Assembly: GCA_024809215.1 (NCBI GenBank)
Contig: JANUBW010000004.1
Span: 372,001 to 436,000 of the forward strand
Direction of reading: 5' to 3'
Length of the DNA: 64,000 nt
Origin: Niastella sp. OAS944
GTDB lineage: Bacteria; Bacteroidota; Bacteroidia; Chitinophagales; Chitinophagaceae
The notes below the pieces were generated by a model. That model worked only from the letters and a program-made list of their open reading frames with translations, made no database searches and had not been told where the DNA came from. The position numbers were made by a program, and so were the translations under genes. Shown here one piece after another: positions 9,830-17,777 of this stretch (its first letter is position 1; the number at the start of each line of letters is the position of its first letter).

Positions 9830-10050
9830 TCGTAATCGGCAATCGGCAATCGTGAATCGGCAATAATTCCCGAGACTCGCAGCCTATCGTGAAACGGCAA
9901 CTTACAGTTACCGGTTACCTGTTACCTGTTTCCGGGTCCTCATTGCAGCTTCAAAACACTATTTTTACTCTACGCCCGGCACAAATCTTTAAAATCATAA
10001 GCTCGAACCTGTATTTCCTGGTAACCGGTAACTGGTAACCGGCACCAATA
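9830..10050. repeat. Spacer of iterated words with an inverted pair
   Basis: The spacer between the GH43 stop (10054) and the GH145-like start contains two arrays. Positions 9834-9864 and 9885-9900 iterate AATCGGC/CGTGAA words. Positions 9903-9933 iterate GTTACCGGTTACCTG-type words, and 10018-10047 iterate their reverse complement. The 15-nt arm at 9904-9918 is perfectly complementary to 10020-10034, so the transcript could fold with a loop of about 100 nt. No conventional terminator was seen. Confidence 0.7.
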
Positions 10051-10053
10051 AAC

Positions 10054-10953
10054 CTACTTCCCACCCAACAACCCCTTCAACTCTTTCTTCGTAGCCATAA
10101 ATATCGTCCCGTGCTTATGGCCATGGGGTACAGAGACAGCCGTTGAATCAAAATGAATGAAATCGGTTGTCTTTACGGCATCGTATGTTTTTTTCTCGTA
10201 CGAATCGAAATAGATGAGCCATTCCCTGCCTACTTTAGCAACGGAAGGACCTTCAGTAAATTTACCGGTAAAGGGAGCGGATACATTATTCCAGGGGCCA
10301 AGGGGATCGTTTCCAAATGCCACTTTTATATTACGGTTAGGGCGGGTATTGTCTTTCAGCACCAGCACATAATCTTTTGCAGCTCTTTTTACGATCACCG
10401 CATCGATGACACTGAAGCCGGGGTCGAGGTACAACTTTGAAGGCGTGAAGGCCTTGAAATCTTTTGTAACCGTATAATACAGGCGGTGGTTATTACGCTC
10501 ATCCTCCTCCCCTTTTGGGAATTTGAACGGGATGGTAGACGCCCACACAATTACATACTGATTCTTTTCATCATCAAAATATATTTCGGGCGCCCATACA
10601 TTTACTACATCTGAATCATTTTCCATAACAGGAATAAACTCAGGTGCAGACCAGTTTACCAGGTCTTTTGAATAGGCATGACCAAAACCTTTGTCATTTT
10701 TCCAACCACTCGTCCACACCAGGTGGTATTCGCCATCGGCGCCTTTGGCAATAGAGGGGTCGCGCATTACTTTGCTGCCTACTGTGGGCTTTACAAAAGT
10801 GCGGCCTACATCGGTCCATTTGTAGCCATCATAGCTATACAAAAAACGTAACCCGTCTGAAGCGGGTTCGTTAAATGAGGTGAACATGTAAACTGGTTTC
10901 TGAACCGTACACGATACCAGAAATAGTAATGTTATGTATAATAATTGTCGCAT
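10054..10953 (-). CDS. GH43 family lipoprotein glycosidase
   Basis: Five-bladed beta-propeller hydrolase of GH43, expected to release alpha-L-arabinofuranose or beta-D-xylose/galactose units from pectin side chains at the cell surface or periplasm. From the ATG at 10953 it has 299 residues with a lipoprotein signal (FLVSC, Cys15). The inverting triad is visible: Asp65 in MRDPS (base), Asp184 in VIDAV (pKa modulator) and Glu234 in FTEGPS (acid). There is no extra C-terminal module, so it is a single-domain member. An ATG at 10971 adds six residues before the signal and is less likely. It follows GH140 after a 94-bp spacer holding an inverted word repeat. Subfamily and exact substrate are undetermined. 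Confidence 0.85.
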   Translation of the reverse strand: MRQLLYITLLFLVSCTVQKPVYMFTSFNEPASDGLRFLYSYDGYKWTDVGRTFVKPTVGSKVMRDPSIAKGADGEYHLVWTSGWKNDKGFGHAYSKDLVNWSAPEFIPVMENDSDVVNVWAPEIYFDDEKNQYVIVWASTIPFKFPKGEEDERNNHRLYYTVTKDFKAFTPSKLYLDPGFSVIDAVIVKRAAKDYVLVLKDNTRPNRNIKVAFGNDPLGPWNNVSAPFTGKFTEGPSVAKVGREWLIYFDSYEKKTYDAVKTTDFIHFDSTAVSVPHGHKHGTIFMATKKELKGLLGGK

Positions 10954-10971
10954 GTTACTTTTAAAGAACAA

Positions 10972-11038
10972 GTTATTCAGTTATTCAGTTATTCAGTTAA
11001 CTCAGGAACTTACGAACTGAATAACTCAATAACTGAAG
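10972..11038. repeat. Inverted word repeat between GH140 and GH43 genes
   Basis: Positions 10972-11001 are three to four tandem copies of a GTTATTCA(G) word. Positions 11016-11036 are the same word in reverse complement, matching about 19 of 21 bases. The two arms could form a hairpin of about 20 bp with a short loop between two genes on the same strand, where it may act on mRNA stability or as a weak terminator. Confidence 0.65.
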
Positions 11039-11047
11039 ATCCTAATA

Positions 11048-12460
11048 TTAGAAATCAAGTACCAATACCCAATCATTCCCTGGTTTTGGATTTTCCGGTG
11101 CATCAAATTCCTGAATTCCTTTATTCTCAAATGTTCCAATATCTGTATACTTACCATCTCGTGGGTTGAACCAGGATGCTTTTATACTTTTACCAGTAAG
11201 CTTATCCATTTTTACTGAAATGGTGCGGCCGGTATAAGTATAGAACATTGCATAATTGTTCCCTCTTGTAGCAAACTGGCGGTCATACGTCTTACCTACC
11301 TCTCCTGCTATCAGCGACTGATCGGGCACGCGATCGAAATATGATCTCGACAACATAAGATCCTTAATATGCACCATTTGCGAAGCACCGGGTGTATTGA
11401 TCGCTTCGTACCAGTAATTGAATACGCCATAATTACCATCGGTATCATGCGGGCGATGCATTTGCATTACGGCATTATTACCATAAGTATAACCACAAGC
11501 TCCGGCAAATACCGACCAGTAGGCATACCTGCGTACATCATTATCGTTCCAACGAACTTCCAGTGAATCGTGCAAACCCTGTGGTATTTCTTCATAAGAA
11601 GGCTCACCATCAAAAGTTGGTTTCACCGGCTTTTTGCGATAATCCATTTCTACATACTTCCAGTTGTCTTCGCCAAAATGCAGATCACCTTTGCTGGTAT
11701 CCTGGTTATAACGGCGGTGGCCACTCTGAAACATATTGAACTGTAACCAGGGCTCGTTATGGAACCATATAGATGAAGTGGTACGTCCACGCGGGTGAAA
11801 GGTCAATAAATGACCAGGATCTTTTTCATGTATGGTTGTACCCAGCGCTTTCCATACCGCCAAACCTTCTGTACCTCTTATATCGCCACCATTCATCCAC
11901 ACAATATTGCTTTGGGTTTTGTAGCGATTGGTAAGAAATGTAGCGTACTGCTTTACTTGTGCCACACTTACTTTCCCTGCTTTTACTTCGCTACCCCAAA
12001 CCGGTACCATGGCAATATAAATACCTCTTTCTGCCGCAGCTTTTATAACAAAATCAACATGGTCCCAATAGTCGTACTGGGCAGCATCATCGGCGTTATT
12101 GCCAGGCGTTGTAATGGGCGCGGCTACATTACCGTTCTTCAAAGCGGCATCGCCATAGGCGTTCACCACTTTAAGGGTGTGCAGCACCATTACCTGTATT
12201 ACATTAAATCCTTTTTCCTTTCGATCGTCGAGGAATTTTATTACCTCTTCGCGTTTAAGCTTTGAGAACAATAACCAGCCGGTATCACCCAGCCAAAAGA
12301 AAGGCTTGCCATCGGACGTTATAAAATAGCGGCCATTGGACGATACCTTTAATGGTTTTAACGGTTGCGGACCGGATTCTGCAACAACGGTCTCCTTATT
12401 ACGGAAGCCCATACCTGCTGCCAGTGCAGCCATAATTACTATCGAAAAAAGCTTATACAT
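11048..12460 (-). CDS. GH140 apiosidase-like enzyme (DUF4038 plus C-terminal sandwich)
   Basis: Predicted secreted enzyme that hydrolyses apiose linked to galacturonic acid, the activity known for GH140 in rhamnogalacturonan-II breakdown. It has 470 residues; the first 20 are a hydrophobic signal without a clear lipobox. The TIM barrel (about 35-390) begins with SSNGRYF...FFWLGDTGW typical of DUF4038. Asp193 in WMNGGD and Glu286 in DGEPSYE are the candidate catalytic acids, at spacing expected for the family. Residues 390-470 form the collagen-binding-like sandwich that usually closes DUF4038 proteins. It is 63 bp downstream of the DUF6298-type gene. Its presence is the strongest pointer to an apiose-containing pectin as substrate. 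Confidence 0.85.
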   Translation of the reverse strand: MYKLFSIVIMAALAAGMGFRNKETVVAESGPQPLKPLKVSSNGRYFITSDGKPFFWLGDTGWLLFSKLKREEVIKFLDDRKEKGFNVIQVMVLHTLKVVNAYGDAALKNGNVAAPITTPGNNADDAAQYDYWDHVDFVIKAAAERGIYIAMVPVWGSEVKAGKVSVAQVKQYATFLTNRYKTQSNIVWMNGGDIRGTEGLAVWKALGTTIHEKDPGHLLTFHPRGRTTSSIWFHNEPWLQFNMFQSGHRRYNQDTSKGDLHFGEDNWKYVEMDYRKKPVKPTFDGEPSYEEIPQGLHDSLEVRWNDNDVRRYAYWSVFAGACGYTYGNNAVMQMHRPHDTDGNYGVFNYWYEAINTPGASQMVHIKDLMLSRSYFDRVPDQSLIAGEVGKTYDRQFATRGNNYAMFYTYTGRTISVKMDKLTGKSIKASWFNPRDGKYTDIGTFENKGIQEFDAPENPKPGNDWVLVLDF

Positions 12461-12489
12461 ATCTAAATCCTAAATAATAATTTGTATTT

Positions 12490-12526
12490 CATTATCTCAT
12501 TAGCTAATTATCACATTAGCCAATTA
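12490..12526. repeat. Iterated-word array abutting a stop codon
   Basis: Four degenerate copies of an ATTATCACATTAGC-type word run directly into the TAA stop (12524-12526) of the upstream gene. The same word occurs in the same orientation at 30303-30340 and 59112-59144, in each case right after the stop codon of a minus-strand gene. Confidence 0.7.
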
Positions 12527-15500
12527 TGCCTTTCTGATCCAAGCAACTACAGTACCGCCCTTCACATTCTTTAATGAAACAACTTTACCGCCTTTTATCT
12601 TTTCTTCTTTTCCTAATACCTCGCCGTTACTTGTGTTAAACCATTTTACTTTAAATGTTCCGGCCACGTTTGTAAGGTCAACCTGCAGATCGCCATTGCC
12701 ATACACAATATAACCATTACCGGCGTTGGCCAGGGTATATTGTTCTTTTGAAGGACCATCAACCGGTTTCATGCTGCTGGCTGCTGTAACAAATACCGCA
12801 TCACTTATTACCGGAATGCTTGCCAGTGAGCCACCAGCCATAAATGCGGCCCAGCCAAACTGGTCGTAACTATCGCCTGAGTACACTACTGCTTTACCTG
12901 CGTATTTATCACGGTATTCTTTAACTGCTCTATATACCTGCTCAAATGAGGTCTTTTTAGGTTTGAACTGACGGGCCTGCTGGCGGGGAGCCAGGTTTTG
13001 TCCGCCCTTGGGTTCGTATGCCGAACCATCGGCCTGATAATGCCAGTAACGGATGTCGATCACATCAATGGATGCAGCACGTGTGGCATCGGCTAAAATA
13101 GCATCCTGCACATCTTTGGTAGTGCTTAGGCCAATCAATGCTTTTTTACCGGTCTCTTTTTCCCATTCTGCTATAACGTCAACCCAAAACTGAACAAAAT
13201 GTAATGGACCGGTAAATTCAGAACCAATAAGCTGTATTACGCCATTGTTACCGGTAAAATTATTAAGGCATTGACGAATATAGGCGCGGTGCAATTCGCG
13301 ACGCACCGGGTGATCTACATTATAGAAATGCTCGGCCATAAATACGCGTTTATCACCTGCGTATGGTACCGGCTCAGGAAAACCTGTATTGTTGATGTTG
13401 TTTACCGGGCGCCAGGGGAAATCGGCATAATGCGCACCGGCTTCTATAATGTTATGTTGGAAATAATTCTGATGTACCAGTACCAGTCCTTTCTGATCTG
13501 CCAGGTCGGCATATTGTTTCAGGCGGCCCCAGTACCAGGTATTGTATTTTGTAAGATCGTATTTGCTTAATCCATCCCAGGCAGTGTCTTTACCGCTGCG
13601 GGCAAAGGGCAGTTCGTAGAACGGCGCCCATACATCGCCATCGATGCGGCGTACGCGCTCATGGTCATCACGGCGACGCTCATACCATAACGCATAATTC
13701 TGTTCAAACGCTACCTGGTTCCTTTTCTTCATACTATCGGTAACCTCACACAGATCATCGGTAAGCCCCGTACCTGTTTGGCCGGGCAGGAAACGTGTAA
13801 GGGCCGGTTTGCCTTTATCCAGTGCATAGGTTCTGGCACTACCCGACCACCAGGGCGATTCGGCCCGGCTGCCGGTCAATACACTGTTACCACGCACCAA
13901 CCAGGCATTTTGAATATGCATGGCAGCGCCGGGTTGAACGGCGGCAGGTTGTTTAAAGCCAATTTCATCAATGGTCTTTATACCGTTGGCCACTACAGGT
14001 ATTGGTTGGCGTTTACCTGCGTTATCGATATACTCCTGTACCGTTGGCTGTGGGTTTACCGACATGGCGGTTAACTCTGCAGCCTGCGCTACTGTAGGAC
14101 TGCTGGTAGCGTCAGACTCAATCAACAGCAATTGAGTACGACCGGTAAGATCTTCCTTAAGCCTTTCTTTCAATTGCGCATAATACAAACTGCGCGGTTC
14201 TATGGTATTGTTCGATTCGCCCCAATAGCCATCGCCGCTGAACTGCGCCCAACTGCCAAACGACCAGTTCTGTGCGGTTGGCGGCTGATAACAATCGATG
14301 CGGGCTGCGGAACAATTCCAGAAAACACTATTGGCCACATTCCATCCGGCGCCATTACCATCCTGGCCACGGTTCATAAAACTGATGGCCTGTCCATCCA
14401 TGGTCACCATATCGAACAACACACCAGAGGCCCAGCTATCGAGCCCACCGCTAAAGCCATAGGCCCGGTGCGATTCGCATTGTACAAATGCATTGGGACC
14501 GGGTGCACAAAAACCGGTTACAAAATCATGGTTACCGTATTCGGTATACAGGCGTTGAAATAATGTTTGCTGACCGGCAGTATAAAAAGTATTGCGACGG
14601 AAACCACCGATCTCCGAAACGGGGGCCAGCGATTTACAATCTTCTACAGTTATGCGTTTACTGGTTTCCGCTATATATACGGCGGAACCGGCAAAGTGTT
14701 GGAATACCATTTGGCGCACCCAGGCGTCGGCTGCATTGTCTATCGTAATTGCCATCCAGCGATGGGCCTCGTCTTTCGGGTTGTTTACATCATATTCACT
14801 TATACAACGAATGTTCTCAACACCTACATTGGTTATACGGCCAGGCCAGTTGTATGATGCTATTAAACCGCCACCATACTGTTCATCAAGGGCTGTTGTA
14901 ATGGGCGCATCCAGTTGAATACTTCCATTGTTAGCAGAAACAATTGTTCTGTCCCAGTAAAGATCACGCTGGCCGGGTTTCCACCCCAGGGCGGTAATGC
15001 CGCCGCCAAAATGGTCGGTGTGCAGTAATTTGATCCAGTTGTCGGTTGAAGGGCGATGAACAATAACCTTATCGCCCGCTTTGAAATTACCAGCAGTGCC
15101 TACGTTTAATGTAACACTGTTTACAGGAATATATTTGTCGGTGAGCTTGGTTTCTGAAGTTGTGAGTTGCCGGTCGTTCTTACCGGCAATTGAAATAAGG
15201 GTAAGGCGGTCTTTACCAGTGCCCTTTAAAGTGGTGCCATTTACACCACTGCCACGCAGCACTACACCAGATGCACGAATAACCAGTTGGCCAGCTACAT
15301 CGTACTGGCCGGGTTGTAATAAAACAGCCCCACGCAAATTGTCTTTGTCGAGGGGTAATGAGGCCACATAATCCAATGCGGCCTGTATACGCAAGGTAGC
15401 GTCACCGGGTTTAACAGGCACCACTACACGTATGGGCGCATCGGGAATGGCTTTATCGCCAGCGTTATAACCACAAAACGAAAAATCGGGAATACGGTTG

Positions 15501-15658
15501 CCCAGGGAGTCGGCAACATAGTTCAATTTGCCTTTTCCATTAGATAAAGGCGGCGGAGGCGGTGGCGCTTTTTTTTCTTTCTGTGCGTACACGGAAGAAG
15601 CAGCCAGCAACATGCTGCTGATAAAAGACAGTTTTATAAAAGCGGGTGTATTAAACAT
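12524..15658 (-). CDS. Large secreted beta-helix plus TIM-barrel protein (DUF6298-like)
   Basis: A 1044-residue secreted protein with a signal peptide ending VYAQ and then a Lys/Pro linker with a run of prolines. Residues about 75-600 look like a right-handed parallel beta-helix of the pectate-lyase superfamily (RIQAALDYV near 90, VVLRGSGVNGTTLKG near 135, and histidine/asparagine-rich turns such as YGNHDFVTGF). Residues about 680-960 look like a TIM-barrel glycosidase (WYWGRLKQYADLADQKGL, HQNYFQHNI, IRYWHYQADG). The last 75 residues resemble the collagen-binding-type sandwich also found at the end of the neighbouring GH140 protein. I associate this layout with DUF6298 proteins of Bacteroidota; no activity is known to me. 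Position between pectate lyase and apiosidase suggests a pectin backbone or side-chain enzyme with two catalytic modules. Confidence 0.7.
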   Translation of the reverse strand: MFNTPAFIKLSFISSMLLAASSVYAQKEKKAPPPPPPLSNGKGKLNYVADSLGNRIPDFSFCGYNAGDKAIPDAPIRVVVPVKPGDATLRIQAALDYVASLPLDKDNLRGAVLLQPGQYDVAGQLVIRASGVVLRGSGVNGTTLKGTGKDRLTLISIAGKNDRQLTTSETKLTDKYIPVNSVTLNVGTAGNFKAGDKVIVHRPSTDNWIKLLHTDHFGGGITALGWKPGQRDLYWDRTIVSANNGSIQLDAPITTALDEQYGGGLIASYNWPGRITNVGVENIRCISEYDVNNPKDEAHRWMAITIDNAADAWVRQMVFQHFAGSAVYIAETSKRITVEDCKSLAPVSEIGGFRRNTFYTAGQQTLFQRLYTEYGNHDFVTGFCAPGPNAFVQCESHRAYGFSGGLDSWASGVLFDMVTMDGQAISFMNRGQDGNGAGWNVANSVFWNCSAARIDCYQPPTAQNWSFGSWAQFSGDGYWGESNNTIEPRSLYYAQLKERLKEDLTGRTQLLLIESDATSSPTVAQAAELTAMSVNPQPTVQEYIDNAGKRQPIPVVANGIKTIDEIGFKQPAAVQPGAAMHIQNAWLVRGNSVLTGSRAESPWWSGSARTYALDKGKPALTRFLPGQTGTGLTDDLCEVTDSMKKRNQVAFEQNYALWYERRRDDHERVRRIDGDVWAPFYELPFARSGKDTAWDGLSKYDLTKYNTWYWGRLKQYADLADQKGLVLVHQNYFQHNIIEAGAHYADFPWRPVNNINNTGFPEPVPYAGDKRVFMAEHFYNVDHPVRRELHRAYIRQCLNNFTGNNGVIQLIGSEFTGPLHFVQFWVDVIAEWEKETGKKALIGLSTTKDVQDAILADATRAASIDVIDIRYWHYQADGSAYEPKGGQNLAPRQQARQFKPKKTSFEQVYRAVKEYRDKYAGKAVVYSGDSYDQFGWAAFMAGGSLASIPVISDAVFVTAASSMKPVDGPSKEQYTLANAGNGYIVYGNGDLQVDLTNVAGTFKVKWFNTSNGEVLGKEEKIKGGKVVSLKNVKGGTVVAWIRKA

Positions 15659-15684
15659 GGTTGCCGAATGATTATTACTTATTG

Positions 15685-15722
15685 AAGGTGTGCCATCCCG
15701 ACAAGTCGGGATGGCACACCTT
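15685..15722. other. Perfect 17-bp hairpin inside the operon
   Basis: Arms 15685-15701 and 15706-15722 are exact reverse complements around a 4-nt loop (CAAG). It lies in the 97-bp spacer between the pectate lyase stop and the DUF6298-like start. There is no adjacent T-run on either strand, so it is unlikely to be a standard terminator. It may be an mRNA-stabilising or processing element, or a REP-like dispersed hairpin. Confidence 0.8.
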
Positions 15723-15755
15723 ACTTAATATTCATGACTGTACTAAAAATACCTT

Positions 15756-17408
15756 TTATTTCTTAGCTGTTTTAGTAATGTCGGGCTTTACATTGCTCAT
15801 AGGCACAACACTGTTCAGGAAATCTTCGATGTTCGTATAACCGTCTTTGTTTCTGTCCTGAGAAGCATCGGCTGCATTTTTGGGGTTCAAGCCATGTTTA
15901 ATTTCCCAATCATCGGGCATACCGTCGTTATCGCTGTCTTTGTACGGAGTGCCTTTGTATTCAGGATAACCACCTACCTGTACAGGATCGGTAATGATGC
16001 CCTGTTTGTATGAATCTATGGGTAATTTACGATGTTCGAACTGGGTAGTTGGTAAAGGTACTCCCTCTTTGTAGGCGATCTTTCCTGTTCTTACCTGCTC
16101 TGAAATGCGAATGTCTACCGCATCGCGTTTAGGCAGTGTAGCGCCTGCATTTTTAACCACATATGCATAAGCCTCATTAGCCGATACGATGGTTAATTTA
16201 GGCATTGGCAGGGGTTCGTTCCATTTAATGAAATCGGTGTATTCACCGGCATCTTTCATTTCTTCCACCTGAACACCACCGGCCCAGTTGTTCCTGGTAA
16301 CCTCTTCGTTTCCTTCCATGATATTGCCGCTAACATAAGCACGGCCATACACTTTATACTTCAGTTTACTGCGACCGCTTTCTGGTTTCAGAATGCGATG
16401 ACCTACAGGTGCAGTTTTAGATGTTACCGGACCAGGCTTAAAGTAGTTGTTGATGAAGTTGTACATAGCGCGGTAGTCGCCACCATCGCTTGAACGGTGC
16501 ATCCAGTTGAACACTACGTTGTTCACGAAGTTGAAGGTACCGTTCCAACCTACTGAAGGGTTACGGCCAGTATTGTCGGCCCACATGTTGCGCATAAAGG
16601 TACAGTTCTCACCGCCCAGTGTGCTACCAAAAGAGTGGTTATAAGTATCCAGCGATTCAGCAAAGATCGAGTTCTGAATAGTGATGTTCACCGTTCCCAG
16701 TTTTTGCTCAATAGCGCCGGTGCTGTCGTTATACATATGGCGATACATACTCATGTTCTCATCGAGGCCCCAGCTGGCAGACACGTGGTCGATCATGATG
16801 TTACCGATGGGGTTACCACCAATGGCGTCATCGCGACGGCCTACATTGGTTTCACCGCGACGAAAACGCATATAACGGATAACTACGTCGTGGGTATTGA
16901 TCCAAACAGATTCACCGGCCACACAAACACCATCGCCAGGTGCGGTTTGACCAGCAATTGTGATATAGGGGGCGCGAATGATCAAGGGCGTTTTAAGGCG
17001 AATGATACCTGCTACGTTGAATACGATGGTACGGGCGCCGCCGGTTTCGCATGCTTCGCGTAAAGTACCAGGACCTCTGTCTTCCAAACTGGTAACTACG
17101 ATCACTTTACCACCACGGCCGCCAAAGCTATAGGCGCCGCCACCTTCTGCACCAGGGAAAGCCGGAATATTAGCCTGTGGCAAATCGTACGGACGGGCAG
17201 CCCAGGGAATATACGGTTTACCTTTTTTTGCTTCCTCGGTAATAATTGGCAAAGCCTTATCCCAGGCAGCGTCTGAACGAACACGTTCTGCATTCATCAA
17301 AGAATCTGACCACCGTTGAACATCCTGAGGTATTTTAGGATATTGCGCCAGGGCCGGCGTGGTCACTCCTACGGCAGAAACTAAAAGAAGGTTGCGAAAC
17401 ATTTTCAT
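15756..17408 (-). CDS. Secreted pectate lyase (PL1-like)
   Basis: Cleaves polygalacturonate by beta-elimination. It has about 550 residues from the ATG at 17408, which gives MKMFRNLLLV...ALAQ as signal peptide; a TTG at 17417 only adds three residues. Family landmarks are FPGAEGGGAYSFGGRGG near residue 80, GTLREACE, ITIAGQTAPGDG, VIRYMRFRRGE, and MIDHVSASWGLDE where calcium-binding acids and catalytic basic residues sit. The C-terminus carries a calcium-binding-type segment DSDNDGMPDDWE...DRNKDGYTNIEDFLN. It follows SusD after a 369-bp spacer with several hairpins, so its level may be set separately from SusCD. A second, diverged PL1 enzyme lies at 28726-30165 on the other strand. Confidence 0.85.
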   Translation of the reverse strand: MKMFRNLLLVSAVGVTTPALAQYPKIPQDVQRWSDSLMNAERVRSDAAWDKALPIITEEAKKGKPYIPWAARPYDLPQANIPAFPGAEGGGAYSFGGRGGKVIVVTSLEDRGPGTLREACETGGARTIVFNVAGIIRLKTPLIIRAPYITIAGQTAPGDGVCVAGESVWINTHDVVIRYMRFRRGETNVGRRDDAIGGNPIGNIMIDHVSASWGLDENMSMYRHMYNDSTGAIEQKLGTVNITIQNSIFAESLDTYNHSFGSTLGGENCTFMRNMWADNTGRNPSVGWNGTFNFVNNVVFNWMHRSSDGGDYRAMYNFINNYFKPGPVTSKTAPVGHRILKPESGRSKLKYKVYGRAYVSGNIMEGNEEVTRNNWAGGVQVEEMKDAGEYTDFIKWNEPLPMPKLTIVSANEAYAYVVKNAGATLPKRDAVDIRISEQVRTGKIAYKEGVPLPTTQFEHRKLPIDSYKQGIITDPVQVGGYPEYKGTPYKDSDNDGMPDDWEIKHGLNPKNAADASQDRNKDGYTNIEDFLNSVVPMSNVKPDITKTAKK

Positions 17409-17777
17409 AAACAACAATTGCTTTTTTTCAAATCATGGTGTGTAAAAAGACGTCCCTCTAAAAACACAGGGAGGATAAAATACCCTCCCTGCGTTACTGA
17501 CATTTAAGAGCAGAGAAGATGTAAACCAGACGATTATTTAGTATTTCAGGGTTGCACCCGATGCAATAAATAATCGTTTTCTGCTCAATAAATTATTCTT
17601 TTGTTTTAATTACTATTCTTTATATGTCAAATATACGTTTGTCACTGTACATCGGCATTACATCGTTTTACTAATTTCTAACATATCTATCATCTATCGT
17701 TTGAACTGCGATGTTAAAGAACTTATATTATTAAAAACCAAAGGGCATTTTGCAATGCCCTTTGATATTATTTTCTT
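17409..17777. other. 369-bp spacer with stacked hairpins
   Basis: Separates SusD from the pectate lyase. It contains an 8-bp hairpin at 17467-17491, a long two-part hairpin at 17508-17586 (inner stem 17530-17540 with 17567-17577 perfect over 11 bp; outer stem 17508-17514 with 17580-17586), and the SusD terminator at 17733-17764. An AT-rich stretch at 17609-17626 resembles elements at 24513-24531 and 56101-56117. I see no gene in it. Confidence 0.7.
17733..17764 (-). terminator. Rho-independent terminator after susD
   Basis: Read on the minus strand, a perfect 11-bp stem (17754-17764 with 17739-17749) closes on a 4-nt loop and is followed by GTTTTTAAT. It begins 14 bp beyond the SusD stop codon. 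Confidence 0.85.

Noticed and set aside
9817..9900. N-terminal extension of the GH145-like protein to 9900
   Set aside because: The extension translates the ATTGCCG word array and would precede a clean signal peptide.
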